From CAZCTO01 sp964501725 (lineage in GTDB: Bacteria; Bacillota; Clostridia; Saccharofermentanales; Saccharofermentanaceae), in assembly GCA_964501725.1 (NCBI GenBank), contig CAZCTO010000002.1, forward strand, positions 115,236 through 179,235: a DNA stretch of 64,000 bases, given 5' to 3'. Of this stretch, positions 25,302 to 34,488 are shown one piece after another (position 1 is the stretch's first letter; every line of letters starts with the position of its first letter). The notes under the pieces are model-generated. The model saw only the letters and a program-made list of their open reading frames with translations, was not told the origin of the DNA and ran no database searches. A program made the position numbers and the translations under genes.

Positions 25302-25604
25302 ATGCAAACAATTCCCGCATGGATGAGCGGCCTCGATGATGAAGATATTACTTTTGTGAGAAACTTCATTATTTCTTCCGGATCCCTTAAGGATATTGCG
25401 TCACAATACAAGGTGACGTATCCCACAGTCAGGCTTCGCCTGGACCGCCTGATCCAGAAGATCGAGCTGTCTGAATCAAATGCGAACGAGCCGTATATTG
25501 CTTTAATTAAGCGACTTGCCATCAATGAGAAGATCGACTTAAGCACGGCGAAAATTCTGATCAGCGAATACAAGAGAGCGAAGGGGGATTCAAATATTTT
25601 ATGA
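25302..25604 (+). CDS. DUF2089 family small regulatory protein
   Basis: A 100-residue protein matching DUF2089 as I recall it: PAWMSGLDDEDITFVRNFI, followed by a helix-turn-helix reading SGSLKDIASQYKVTYPTVRLRLDRLI (about residues 25-52). This is DNA-binding-like but family function is not established. The zinc-ribbon N-terminus found in some members is absent. Its stop overlaps the start of the membrane-protein gene (ATGA), so the two are co-translated. In related Bacillota such genes often sit before small membrane proteins, suggesting a regulator/membrane pair. Confidence 0.82.
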   Translation: MQTIPAWMSGLDDEDITFVRNFIISSGSLKDIASQYKVTYPTVRLRLDRLIQKIELSESNANEPYIALIKRLAINEKIDLSTAKILISEYKRAKGDSNIL

Positions 25605-25999
25605 TTATGAATTTAGTTTCAAGTGCGGAGAGTAATACTAACATTAACGTTACGGGCGGTTGGGCAATTATGCTCATTCCGACCGGGCTAATTCTTCTTG
25701 CAGGATTAATAATTCTGCAAATCTATTTGTCCAAGAGAAAAAGCATAATTCCGGGACTGATCCTTCCGATTGCTTTCTTCATTATTTCACTTTTATACAC
25801 GGCCGCATTAGTTTTGCTTTCGAAGGCCTCTGAAGGATCTTCGGGACTTGGCATGATACTGCCGGCTGCAATTATTGCATTCATTTCTTCAAATATTCCA
25901 ACGTTGATATTTCTGCTGATTTATTTTCTTTCACGAAAGAAATTGAATGAAGACAATAATCAGGAGATCAAGAAGATGACGATTCAAGATCTGGAGTAA
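25601..25999 (+). CDS. small membrane protein, partner of the DUF2089 protein
   Basis: A 132-residue protein with three hydrophobic segments (about 17-43, 50-75 and 85-112), then a charged C-terminal tail (SRKKLNEDNNQEIKKM). No recognised family. The start codon overlaps the DUF2089 stop. It probably works with that regulator, perhaps as a membrane sensor, but nothing in the sequence shows this directly. Confidence 0.7.
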   Translation: MIMNLVSSAESNTNINVTGGWAIMLIPTGLILLAGLIILQIYLSKRKSIIPGLILPIAFFIISLLYTAALVLLSKASEGSSGLGMILPAAIIAFISSNIPTLIFLLIYFLSRKKLNEDNNQEIKKMTIQDLE

Positions 26000-26224
26000 G
26001 TAATGTACGGTGAATGATTGGCAGAATAACTTTCTGAAGATTTCCGGCTCGTAGAATCAACAAATGTATATTTTTCTCAAGATATGTGAAGGGGCGACCC
26101 AGAACGAAAGTACACCCGACATGTTGTACGAAAGTCTGACCTTTTGGGTATTAAGAATTGCGAGTCAAGAGGTGTTTCTAAATAATGCCATGCAGTCGCT
26201 AGCCAATTCTTTGCAACGCAATCA
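26000..26224. other. intergenic sequence without recognised gene
   Basis: I see no supported frame, RNA or strong promoter here. It leads into the palindromic repeats at 26225. Confidence 0.4.
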
Positions 26225-26341
26225 GAATACCGCCTAGAACAGAAGAAACTCGATTCCAGGCGGTATTTCCGCCCCGGCAAATACAAAAATAACGAGAGAA
26301 TACCGCCTAAATCGGCAAAAAATCAATTCTAGGCGGTATTC
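26225..26341. repeat. two palindromes of the AATAC-GCCT family
   Basis: GAATACCGCCT at 26225-26235 pairs with AGGCGGTATT at 26258-26267, and a second pair lies at 26298-26308/26331-26341. The arms are the same as in the tandem repeats at 6794 except for one A-T to C-G pair exchange. The loops differ. This looks like a REP-like interspersed family. Confidence 0.8.
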
Positions 26342-26389
26342 CCGCGCCAGCTCTCCCGCATGTATGCGATCAGACGCCCGTAGTCAAAA

Positions 26390-26440
26390 GAGGCTGCCTC
26401 ATCCGACTTCATTGAAAGTCTTTTGAGACAGCCCCTTTTT
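26390..26440 (-). terminator. terminator of pckG, inverted copy of the hairpin at 23689
   Basis: On the minus strand GGGGCTGTCTCA pairs with TGAGGCAGCCTC (26424-26435/26390-26401) and is followed by TTTTGAC. The sequence AAGGGGCTGTCTCAAAAGAC is shared with the hairpin after the xylanase gene. Confidence 0.8.
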
Positions 26441-26465
26441 CGTGAGCAAAATTCAAGTATTCAGA

Positions 26466-28259
26466 CTATGCCTTCAGACGTGCCTCGAGAGCGGTTAATT
26501 GCTCGTCAAGTTCTTTCGGAAGCTTCGCACCGTAACCGGTGTAATGACTGCGGATTGATTCTGCTTCCTTCAGCCATTCTTCATTATTGACATTAAGAAG
26601 CTCTTCCATGTCGTGCTCAGTGACATCCAGTCCGTCAACGTCGATGGCGCCCTTGGCAGGCATCATACCGATCGGAGTCTTGACTGCTTTGCCGGTTCCG
26701 GAAACGCGCTCGACAACCCATTTCAAGACGCGGCTGTTCTCGCCGTAACCGGGCCAGAGCCATTTACCGTTGTCGTCCTTGCGGAACCAGTTGACATAAA
26801 ACAGACGCGGGAGCTTGTCGGATGTTGATTTCTTACCGATGTCAATCCAGTGCTGCAGATAATCGCAGACGTGGTAACCGATAAAGGGAAGCATAGCGAA
26901 CGGATCACGGCGAACCTGGCCGATCTTATCGCTGATCACGGCTGCGGTCACTTCAGAACCCATGATTGAGCCCATGAAAATTCCATGATTCCAATCAAAA
27001 CTCTCATGAATCAAAGGAATGGTGGTCTTGCGTCTGCCGCCGACCAGAATGGCATCAATCGGTACACCGGCGGGATCTTCCCATTCCGGAGCGATACAGG
27101 GGCACTGTGCTGCCGGTGCGGTAAAGCGGGCATTCGGGTGAGCCGAAGGCGTGCCGGATTCTTTGGTCCAGTCGTTACCTTTCCAGTCGATCAGGTGATC
27201 GGGAGCATCGTATCCGATGCCTTCCCACCATATATCACCGTCATCGGTCAGTGCGCAGTTTGTGAAAATAGTATTCTTCGCAGCGCTGTGCATTGCATTC
27301 GGATTGGAGTCCATGGAGGTGCCCGGTGCGACGCCGAAGAAACCGGCCTCGGGGTTGATGGCATAAAGACGTCCGTCTTTTCCGAACTTCATCCATGCGA
27401 TGTCATCACCGATGGTCTCAACTGTCCAACCGGGAATGGTAGGAACAAGCATGGCGAGGTTGGTTTTACCGCACGCACTCGGGAAAGCGCCCGTAATGTA
27501 CTTAACTACGCCTTCCGGACTGGTGAGTCGCAAGATCAGCATATGCTCGGCAAGCCATCCTTCGTCGCGAGCGACGGCAGAAGCGATACGAAGAGCCAGA
27601 CACTTCTTTCCGAGAAGGGCGTTGCCGCCGTAACCGGAACCGTAGGACCAGATCATTCTCTCTTCCGGGAAATGGCTGATGTATTTCTTGTCCATCGGGG
27701 CACACGGCCACGGAACATCCTTCTGACCCGGCTCAAGCGGAGCGCCGACGGAGTGGAGACAGGGAATGAATTCGCCGTCTGTGCCGAGTTGATCGAGAAC
27801 AGCTGTACCGACGCGCGTCATAATTCTCATGTTTACAACAACATAAGGGCTGTCAGTAATCTCAACGCCGATCTTGGCAATCGGGGAACCGATCGGGCCC
27901 ATGGAAAAAGGAATCACGTACATTGTGCGACCCTTCATACATCCTGTGTATAAAGCCGTCATGGTCTTTTTGAGTTCTACGGGATCAATCCAGTTGTTAG
28001 TAGGGCCGGCATCTTCTTTACGACGGGAGGCGATATAGGTTCTGTCCTCAACGCGTGCGACGTCTGATGCATCACTGCGGAATAAATAACATCCGGGACG
28101 CTTCTCCTCGTTCAGTTTGATAGCGCTGCCGTTCTTCACCATTAGATCCAAAAGAGACTGATTCTCCTCATCGGATCCGGTCACCCAGTGGATGCTGTCA
28201 GGTTGTGTCATTTTTGCAACTTCATCAACCCATGCTTGCAATTTGATGTGTTTAGTCAT
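26466..28259 (-). CDS. pckG: phosphoenolpyruvate carboxykinase (GTP)
   Basis: A cytosolic enzyme that interconverts oxaloacetate and PEP using GTP/GDP. The start at 28259 has AAGGAG upstream; the frame extends 11 codons further without a site. The 597-residue length fits GTP-type PEPCK. The kinase-1a P-loop with reactive Cys is PSACGKTNLAML, the metal-site region is GDDIAWMKFG, and the guanine-binding residues fall in IGYHVCDYLQHW. Many Bacillota use ATP-type PckA; the GTP type in an anaerobe commonly works in the carboxylating direction in fermentation, which is an inference here. It is monocistronic, ends at the repeated terminator, and has the palindrome TTATGC-GGAA-GCATAA (28341-28356) upstream. 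Confidence 0.96.
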   Translation of the reverse strand: MTKHIKLQAWVDEVAKMTQPDSIHWVTGSDEENQSLLDLMVKNGSAIKLNEEKRPGCYLFRSDASDVARVEDRTYIASRRKEDAGPTNNWIDPVELKKTMTALYTGCMKGRTMYVIPFSMGPIGSPIAKIGVEITDSPYVVVNMRIMTRVGTAVLDQLGTDGEFIPCLHSVGAPLEPGQKDVPWPCAPMDKKYISHFPEERMIWSYGSGYGGNALLGKKCLALRIASAVARDEGWLAEHMLILRLTSPEGVVKYITGAFPSACGKTNLAMLVPTIPGWTVETIGDDIAWMKFGKDGRLYAINPEAGFFGVAPGTSMDSNPNAMHSAAKNTIFTNCALTDDGDIWWEGIGYDAPDHLIDWKGNDWTKESGTPSAHPNARFTAPAAQCPCIAPEWEDPAGVPIDAILVGGRRKTTIPLIHESFDWNHGIFMGSIMGSEVTAAVISDKIGQVRRDPFAMLPFIGYHVCDYLQHWIDIGKKSTSDKLPRLFYVNWFRKDDNGKWLWPGYGENSRVLKWVVERVSGTGKAVKTPIGMMPAKGAIDVDGLDVTEHDMEELLNVNNEEWLKEAESIRSHYTGYGAKLPKELDEQLTALEARLKA

Positions 28260-28668
28260 GTAAATTCTCCTTCCGGTAAATTGATCCGGCAAATGATTCC
28301 GTGAAATGTAGCCATCGCGGGATCATAATTATATTCTTCATTATGCGGAAGCATAATATAAAACAAATCAAGCGTAGCATAAAACGGTTTCGAATTCAAC
28401 ATAGAAACGCTCACAAAAAGGCATGTTTCCCGCGAGTTAACAAATGCAAAACGAGCTTAAAAGAATTGCAAATAAAATTGCGCAATACGCACAACAGAGT
28501 CGCTGAAACAGAGACTAAAACAGTCGAATTGATTGCTTGGATTCAGAGAAGCATAGACACTTGTTACTCGTTTGGGTTAAACTAAAGTACGAATACAGAA
28601 TGCCGCAAGGGCACCGGAAAAGGCATTTGCCGGCGGGTTAGCAATTTGAATTAATTAAGGAGAAAAGA
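28260..28668. other. divergent intergenic region between pckG and mrp
   Basis: A 94-codon frame at 28301-28585 is basic and low in complexity, without a ribosome site, and is not accepted. The palindrome at 28341-28356 lies close to likely minus-strand promoter sequence for pckG and may be an operator. Confidence 0.45.
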
Positions 28669-29508
28669 ATGAGCACATGTGACAGAAATTGCGATAGTTG
28701 CGGTGATGCGTGCAGTGAACGTACAGATGCAACGGATATGCATGCAAAACTGAATGATTCGAGCAGTGTAAAGAAAGTGATTGCCATCGTAAGCGGGAAG
28801 GGAGGCGTCGGCAAATCACTTGTTACCTCTATGCTGGCCGCGCAAATGAATCATAGGGGGCACAAGACGGCCATTCTCGATGCCGATTTAACCGGACCAT
28901 CCATTCCGAAAGCATTCGGACTGACCGGGAGAGCAACCGGATCAGAGGAAGGACTTTTTCCCGTATTATCTCAGCAGGGAATCCGGATTATGTCGATTAA
29001 TTTACTGCTTGAAAACGACTCCGATCCGGTCTTGTGGCGCGGACCGATCATCGCCTCGACCGTGAAGCAATTTTGGACGGACGTGATTTGGAGTGATGTG
29101 GATTTCATGTTTATTGATATGCCTCCCGGCACGGGAGATGTGCCGCTGACTGTTTTTCAATCGATTCCGATCAGCGGTATTATCATTGTAACCTCGCCAC
29201 AGGAGCTTGTTTCGATGATTGTTGCCAAAGCGGTGAAAATGGCAAAAATGATGAACGTTCCGGTAATCGGTATCGTTGAGAATATGTCCTATTTTAAGTG
29301 CCCGGATTGCGGGTCTTTGCATTCGATTTATGGAGAGAGCCATCTCGAGGAAGTTGCTTCTCAAATGGGACTACAAATTCTTGCAAGAATTCCGCTTGAC
29401 GCCAGGGCGTCGAAAGCTTGCGACGAGGGCTTGATTGAACTTTTCTCAGTTGACTGGCTTGATGAAATAGGTGACAAACTGGAAAAAAGCCTTTCGGCCT
29501 TGGATTGA
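28669..29508 (+). CDS. mrp: Mrp/NBP35-family Fe-S cluster carrier ATPase
   Basis: A 279-residue P-loop ATPase that binds and transfers Fe-S clusters in the cytosol. The N-terminus has a ferredoxin-like Cys set (CDRNCDSCGDAC, residues 4-15), as in NBP35-type members. The deviant Walker A is SGKGGVGKS (about residues 44-52), Walker B-like DADLTGPSIPKAFG follows, then FIDMPPGTGD, and the bridging-cluster CxxC is in FKCPDCGS. The ribosome site AAGGAG is well placed. It is about 100 bp upstream of the signalling gene and reads the same way. Confidence 0.94.
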   Translation: MSTCDRNCDSCGDACSERTDATDMHAKLNDSSSVKKVIAIVSGKGGVGKSLVTSMLAAQMNHRGHKTAILDADLTGPSIPKAFGLTGRATGSEEGLFPVLSQQGIRIMSINLLLENDSDPVLWRGPIIASTVKQFWTDVIWSDVDFMFIDMPPGTGDVPLTVFQSIPISGIIIVTSPQELVSMIVAKAVKMAKMMNVPVIGIVENMSYFKCPDCGSLHSIYGESHLEEVASQMGLQILARIPLDARASKACDEGLIELFSVDWLDEIGDKLEKSLSALD

Positions 29509-29609
29509 GTGCCCCCCATAAGACCGGTTCTGAAATTAATAACCCGGCAAGTTGATTTAGAATATCAAATCGACTATGATTAACGTGTTGGCTAAAATAT
29601 CTACGATGG

Positions 29610-31406
29610 ATGTGTGACATGGGATTTTCTTCTTGCGACGATCCGGAAATGTTGAATGCAATTGAGACCATGTTCGACGGTGTCGTGCATGTAGATCGTA
29701 ATGGCTGCATTATCGGTTTCAGCGAAAAAATTCAACACGTGTGTCTGGATGCTTTCAAAAAAGGCATCATTGACAAAAGCGATGCAGACAGCGATCATAC
29801 CGTCCCGGAGAAACTTTTGACAGCCATCCAAAGAGCAATCGACGAAGACAAGCTGATTATCATCGAAGAGCTTTATTTATCGAAAGACATGTATTTCGAG
29901 TGCCGAATTTCGCCTTACAAGGCCGGAGCGCTGCTGCTCTTGTCTGATGTTACCTCCAGGAGAATAGCTCAGCAAAAGCTTGCCGAGAGTGAGCGGAGTA
30001 AAGGCGTTATTTTATCCAATCTTCCCGGCATGGCGTATCGATGTAATTATGATTCGAACTGGACTATGCAGTATGTTTCCGAAGGCTGCCTGCGTCTGAC
30101 CGGGTATCGCCCCGAGAGCCTGATAGGAAACAGAGATTTGTCATATAACGATCTGGTTCAGTCCGGTTACCGAAAAGGCCTTTGGGACGGATGGACGGAA
30201 GCGGTGCGCAATAAGTCGACTTTTTGCGACGAGTATCCGATTACCCGTGTGACCGGTGAACGCGTCTGGGTTTTCGAGCAGGGAGTGGCAATATATAATG
30301 ATCAGGACGAGGTCGAGGCGCTCGAAGGTTTGATCATTGATGTATCCACAAGCAAAAGCAAAGAAAATGAAATTAATTTCCTTCTGACACACGACACCTT
30401 GACGAGTACCTATAACCGAAGGTTTTTCTTATCAACCAAGAACGAATGGGATAAGGATGAATCTCAATTGCCGATTTCTTTGATCATCGGGGATATTGAC
30501 GGATTGAAGTTGATTAACGATGCTTTTGGAGCGGCTAAAGGTGATGAGTTTTTGATTGATACGGCCCGCATCCTGAACTCCTGCTCCAGAAGCAATGATA
30601 TTCTTGCCCGATCGGGAGGTGACGATTTTGTGTTGCTTCTTCCGAAAACAGATGCATGGCAGGCAGAAATTATTCTGAATCAGATCCAGTCCGCCTTTTT
30701 TGAGCACAATGCTATGGTGGATAACGATTGTGATAAGATTCACATTTCATTTGGGGTTGCGACAAAAGATTTGCCCGATATCGCAATGGATTCTGTACAG
30801 AAACTGGCAGAAGAAAACATGAACAAGCGAAAGCTGCTTCAAAGAAACAGTCTTCACAGTTCAATTGTAGAGTCGATCAAACAGACAATGAGTGCGCGAA
30901 GTCAGGAGACCGAAGAACACGCAGAACGTCTTGCTGAGCTGACTCGTGAAGTCGGACTGAGAATACACCTGACACAGGTGGAGTTGAACGAACTTGAGCT
31001 TTTAGCGACACTTCATGATATCGGTAAAATCGGTATAAATGACCAAATCCTGAATAAACCGGGGAAATTGACTCCGGAAGAGTGGACGCTGATGCGAAAG
31101 CATACCGAGATCGGTTACAAGATCGCGATGGCATCCCCCGAGCTGATATCCATCGCAGACTATATTCTGACACATCATGAGCGGTGGGACGGCGGCGGAT
31201 ATCCGCAAGGACTTTCCGGCGAAGCAATCCCTCTCATTTCCAGAATTCTGGCGGTTGTTGACGCATATGATGCAATGACACAGGATCGCGCATATCGAAA
31301 AGCAATGTCGATCGAAGCCGCAGTCACTGAAATCCGCAATAATTCCGGAAAGCAGTTTGATCCTCGAGTCGTAGAGATTTTTCTCAAAGTGATTGAAGCG
31401 GCTTGA
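29610..31406 (+). CDS. PAS-GGDEF-HD-GYP cyclic di-GMP signalling protein
   Basis: A 598-residue soluble protein. Residues 1-110 look like a divergent PAS-like sensor (DGVVHVDRNGCIIGFSEKI), then a PAS/PAC domain (about 130-250: SNLPGMAYRCNYDSNWTMQYVS). The GGDEF domain (about 258-410) has DIDGLKLINDAFG; its active motif reads GGDDF rather than GGDEF/GGEEF, so cyclase activity is uncertain. The C-terminal HD-GYP phosphodiesterase (about 425-598) is intact: HDIGKIG and HHERWDGGGYPQGL. Net activity is probably degradation of cyclic di-GMP, with GGDDF as a GTP-sensing or weak cyclase domain. It overlaps the frame of the following gene and is likely co-transcribed with it. Confidence 0.92.
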   Translation: MCDMGFSSCDDPEMLNAIETMFDGVVHVDRNGCIIGFSEKIQHVCLDAFKKGIIDKSDADSDHTVPEKLLTAIQRAIDEDKLIIIEELYLSKDMYFECRISPYKAGALLLLSDVTSRRIAQQKLAESERSKGVILSNLPGMAYRCNYDSNWTMQYVSEGCLRLTGYRPESLIGNRDLSYNDLVQSGYRKGLWDGWTEAVRNKSTFCDEYPITRVTGERVWVFEQGVAIYNDQDEVEALEGLIIDVSTSKSKENEINFLLTHDTLTSTYNRRFFLSTKNEWDKDESQLPISLIIGDIDGLKLINDAFGAAKGDEFLIDTARILNSCSRSNDILARSGGDDFVLLLPKTDAWQAEIILNQIQSAFFEHNAMVDNDCDKIHISFGVATKDLPDIAMDSVQKLAEENMNKRKLLQRNSLHSSIVESIKQTMSARSQETEEHAERLAELTREVGLRIHLTQVELNELELLATLHDIGKIGINDQILNKPGKLTPEEWTLMRKHTEIGYKIAMASPELISIADYILTHHERWDGGGYPQGLSGEAIPLISRILAVVDAYDAMTQDRAYRKAMSIEAAVTEIRNNSGKQFDPRVVEIFLKVIEAA

Positions 31407-31435
31407 TTTCGATATCTTATTACAGGGAGAAAGCA

Positions 31436-32359
31436 TTGGAACGTTTTTACCTTAAAATAGTAAATCGTGATAAAGACATTCTGACCTACGGCATAACGCC
31501 GCCTCGGGAATCCTATTCTTCCGAGAAGCTGGATGCGGTGACGCGCATTACTGCGGAAAGACTGCAGTCGTTGGATGTGGATGCGATTGTAATATATGAC
31601 TTACAGGATGAATCAAAAAGAAATCCGGCAGAGCGTCCGTTTCCGTTTATGCCAACCATGGATCCGGGAATTTTCGCTGAAAACAATCTGAGGCTTCCTG
31701 ACTTGCCTGTGATTATTTATCGAAGTGTCGGCAAGTATAGTGAGGAAATGATCAGGGATTTCGTGCATCCGCAAAATAAGGATCCCCGATTTGTTGTCTT
31801 TGTCGGCGCCCAATCCGGCAATGACTTGAGTACCAAAGTCCGGCTAAGCGAAGCATATCAGATTGCCGCTGATCGCCCGCCCCATGTGCTCCTTGGCGGG
31901 GTGATCATTCCGGAGAGACACGCTTCCAAGCATAATGAGCATGAGAGAATGGTGTTCAAGATGAAGTCCGGGTGCTCGTATTTTATTTCGCAGGCGGTTT
32001 ATGATACGGAAACAGCTTGCCTCCTGCTGGATGACTATGCGGCAATTTGCAAGACTGAAGGGCTTCTGCCTGTTCCGTTATTCATTACGCTGGCTCCGTG
32101 TGGCAGCGAGAAAACAATGCAGTTCATGAAATGGCTGGGCATTCATTTTCCGGGTGAAATCGAGCGGGAATTACTCGAATCAGAGGACATGCTCTCTTAT
32201 TCATGTGACTATCTGGTTAAAAGTTTTGTTCATATTCGAAATCATGCCATGCGACTCAACCTGCCCGTTGGCTGTAACATCGAGAGCGTTTCCATAAGGC
32301 TTTCGGAAATCGAAGCGGCACAACATCTTGCCGGGGTTGTTCGATCCAAAATGAATTAA
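31436..32359 (+). CDS. methylenetetrahydrofolate reductase-like protein
   Basis: A 307-residue protein similar to the MTHFR/MetF barrel: LTYGITPPRESYSSEKLDAVTRITAERLQSLDVDAIVIYDLQDE at the N-terminus (flavin and folate end), FVVFVGAQSG, and MKSGCSYFISQAVYDTETA, which matches the MTHFR block GADFFITQ. Classical MTHFR reduces 5,10-methylene-THF to 5-methyl-THF. This variant is divergent, so exact chemistry is uncertain. The TTG start at 31436 follows GGGAGA; an in-frame TTG at 31403 overlaps the previous gene. Folate C1 metabolism also appears in the window as fhs. Confidence 0.75.
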   Translation: MERFYLKIVNRDKDILTYGITPPRESYSSEKLDAVTRITAERLQSLDVDAIVIYDLQDESKRNPAERPFPFMPTMDPGIFAENNLRLPDLPVIIYRSVGKYSEEMIRDFVHPQNKDPRFVVFVGAQSGNDLSTKVRLSEAYQIAADRPPHVLLGGVIIPERHASKHNEHERMVFKMKSGCSYFISQAVYDTETACLLLDDYAAICKTEGLLPVPLFITLAPCGSEKTMQFMKWLGIHFPGEIERELLESEDMLSYSCDYLVKSFVHIRNHAMRLNLPVGCNIESVSIRLSEIEAAQHLAGVVRSKMN

Positions 32360-32399
32360 TTAGGGATATCGTTCATTTGCTTATTCTGATTAAACGGAA

Positions 32400-32434
32400 A
32401 AGCCCGGGAGCACTATGATGTGCGTCCCGGGCTT
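32400..32434. terminator. bidirectional terminator between convergent genes
   Basis: AAGCCCGGGA/TCCCGGGCTT (32400-32409/32425-32434) with an inner GCAC/GTGC pair. On the minus strand it is followed by TTTTCCGTTT, so it may mainly serve the HD gene. Confidence 0.85.
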
Positions 32435-32456
32435 GTGACACTATTTCGAATGAATC

Positions 32457-33242
32457 CTACTTCGCTGTGGATGAAGTGAAATTATACTGCCGGATAACCT
32501 CATCAACTTCGAAAATCTTAGTCTGCCATTTATTGGCGGTCTCAAGTATCATTGTCAGGGGATTCTCTTTGCCCGCAATCTGGGTGCGGTCTCCCTGATA
32601 ACAAATCGCTTGGGCCTCGTCATCGGATAGAAGCATGTACTGAGATACCAGGAATAGACTTCTGACCCCGACACTCATATGAACGAGCTTCGGATTGATG
32701 ACGTATGTTGATGTTGATGTGCTTCTTCCAAGTCCGAGTCCGAGCGCAGATGTGGTAATCTTCTCTTCAACCAGGAAGAGCGGCTTGCCTTCAACACCGA
32801 CCTTGCCGACATCGTGGAATAGTGCCATGACGATCGCGGACTCATCGTCCAGCTGAGGCATCAAAGTATCCTTGATGCGCAAAAGTTGCTTAGCAACGCC
32901 TACCGAGTGAATCAGAAGGCCCTTCTCGTGAGCAAGATGCCCTTCAATTGCTGCCGGTGCGGTTATCCACGAGGTTCTGTTTTCAAGGAAATCAATAAAA
33001 TGATCGAATTCTGTCTTGCGCTTGATGATGCGGGACTTGAGATCGGCGTACATTTCATCTACGTTATCCTTTGTGACAAGGATCATAGGCATCACTGTCG
33101 CACCGGATTTCGCCGCCCCCGTCGCTGCTGCTGCTCCTGCCGCCGCCGCTGCTCCCTGACCATCTGTAAAATCATATTTGCATTTCGGACAGCGTATCGC
33201 CTGATTGGCAATTACCATTCCGCAATCTGGACACTTCTTCAT
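32457..33242 (-). CDS. zinc-ribbon HD-domain protein
   Basis: A 261-residue protein. A rubredoxin-like zinc ribbon (CPDCGMVIANQAIRCPKC, residues 3-20) is followed by an Ala/Gly linker (about 30-46) and an HD domain (about 90-255). HD metal ligands are visible: H in GHLAHEKGLLIHSVGV and HD in ALFHDVGKVG. The start at 33242 has GGAGG upstream; a longer frame of 49 codons is rejected. HD domains hydrolyse phosphoesters of nucleotides or cyclic nucleotides. The domain resembles the HD part of Mob/relaxase-associated helicases, so a nucleic-acid role is possible. Substrate unknown. Confidence 0.8.
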   Translation of the reverse strand: MKKCPDCGMVIANQAIRCPKCKYDFTDGQGAAAAAGAAAATGAAKSGATVMPMILVTKDNVDEMYADLKSRIIKRKTEFDHFIDFLENRTSWITAPAAIEGHLAHEKGLLIHSVGVAKQLLRIKDTLMPQLDDESAIVMALFHDVGKVGVEGKPLFLVEEKITTSALGLGLGRSTSTSTYVINPKLVHMSVGVRSLFLVSQYMLLSDDEAQAICYQGDRTQIAGKENPLTMILETANKWQTKIFEVDEVIRQYNFTSSTAK

Positions 33243-33515
33243 ATGAACCTCCCTCTTGATACGGCCGAACATGTGAGCCATGACACGCGCGCCGAATCTG
33301 ATTATTATAAATTTCTCTATAAGTATTTTACATCGAATCGAAAGAGCATACAATATCAAAGGATGTTGCCAGATCGCAAATTGTGGCAAACTGACGAATC
33401 AATTTACACCTTAGACATGATTCAGACCCAAAAAACGGAGTGCTTTTGCATTTATTAGTTCAAAAAATGCATAGCAAACGAAGATTCCTTGATAAACGAT
33501 CCCGATACATATCAC

Positions 33516-34436
33516 TTAAGCGTCACTTTTCTTCAGATCTTTTATCCGTTTCCGGTCTTTTCGGGATATCGGATTTACCTTTAATTTAAGTGATCGCCTA
33601 AGGCCCGCGTTAAAAGTTTTTAAGATAAATTTTCTGGGGAAATACTGCATGCGGTTCGTAAGATGTGCCCTGAGGGTCATCTCCAACTCTTGCGGTTGAA
33701 CCCGCCGATTATGGCACATCATAAAGTTGCCCGTACCCGGCGCCTCATAGAAAAAACGGTAACTGGCGCCGTAGGCATCCCCGATTCCGAGAAGATGCCC
33801 GATTTCATGAGCGGCTGTTTGTTGAAAGGAATGACGCAAGTCTTCCCGTTGTAAAGATACTCTGCCGGGGTATTTCTTTGACCAGTTCAGATACAGGGAC
33901 TCAACCTGATAAGAACGGAAAAAACCCCAATACCAACGCCACGGCGAACTCATTACGTGGGGGGACATAAAAAAGAAAGGGGTGAAGGATACTTTAAAAA
34001 AACGCTGTTTCGGATAATAATTGATCGCATCCGAACTTCCGTACCGGATAAATTCAACCGTAACGCGGGCCGACGGCGCACCCGGAGACACATCTCTGTC
34101 GGTCGGATTGTTATCCTCGGTGAGTACTCTGAAATTAGCCTTTGCCTTGGCGATTTCATATCCGTCATCTGCCATCCATTCAAGAGGGTATATTCCTGCC
34201 CAATTCAATCTGACTCCGGCCTCGAAAATATCCGCATATGTAATATTTGTTCCCGGGAAAAAGACCAGCATTTGGCGAGAATAGCGAATAAAAAAACGAA
34301 TTTTTAGTTTATTTCCGGTGATGAGATGTTGCACGGGCACACGCTCAGGATGACGATATCGAATCGGATATCGTTGCTCAAGGGTTTGGAGCGCATTCTT
34401 TTTGACGCTTGTCACTGTTCCGGCAACCGATTCCAA
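33516..34436 (-). CDS. metzincin-like zinc protease without signal peptide
   Basis: A 306-residue protein with a zinc-protease motif HEIGHLLGIGD (about residues 216-226), that is HExxHxxGxxD with Asp as the third ligand as in snapalysin-like metzincins. A candidate Met-turn, NFMMCHNRRVQPQELEM, follows about 20 residues later. The N-terminal 200 residues are unlike anything I recognise; they include VEFIRYGSSDAINYYPKQ and an aromatic block FFFMSPHVMSSPWRWYWGFF. No signal peptide or membrane segment is convincing, and the C-terminus is very basic (KDRKRIKDLKK). Start is TTG with GGGTGAG upstream. It may be cytoplasmic, non-classically exported, or delivered by a contact system. No partner is nearby. 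Confidence 0.65.
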   Translation of the reverse strand: MESVAGTVTSVKKNALQTLEQRYPIRYRHPERVPVQHLITGNKLKIRFFIRYSRQMLVFFPGTNITYADIFEAGVRLNWAGIYPLEWMADDGYEIAKAKANFRVLTEDNNPTDRDVSPGAPSARVTVEFIRYGSSDAINYYPKQRFFKVSFTPFFFMSPHVMSSPWRWYWGFFRSYQVESLYLNWSKKYPGRVSLQREDLRHSFQQTAAHEIGHLLGIGDAYGASYRFFYEAPGTGNFMMCHNRRVQPQELEMTLRAHLTNRMQYFPRKFILKTFNAGLRRSLKLKVNPISRKDRKRIKDLKKSDA

Positions 34437-34488
34437 ATCTCACCCATCCTTCGAGTTTATATCTGAATTTTAACATATCACGAAAGAA

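Noticed and set aside
28301..28585. 94-codon frame between pckG and mrp
   Set aside because: Basic, low complexity, no ribosome site, overlaps likely regulatory sequence of pckG.
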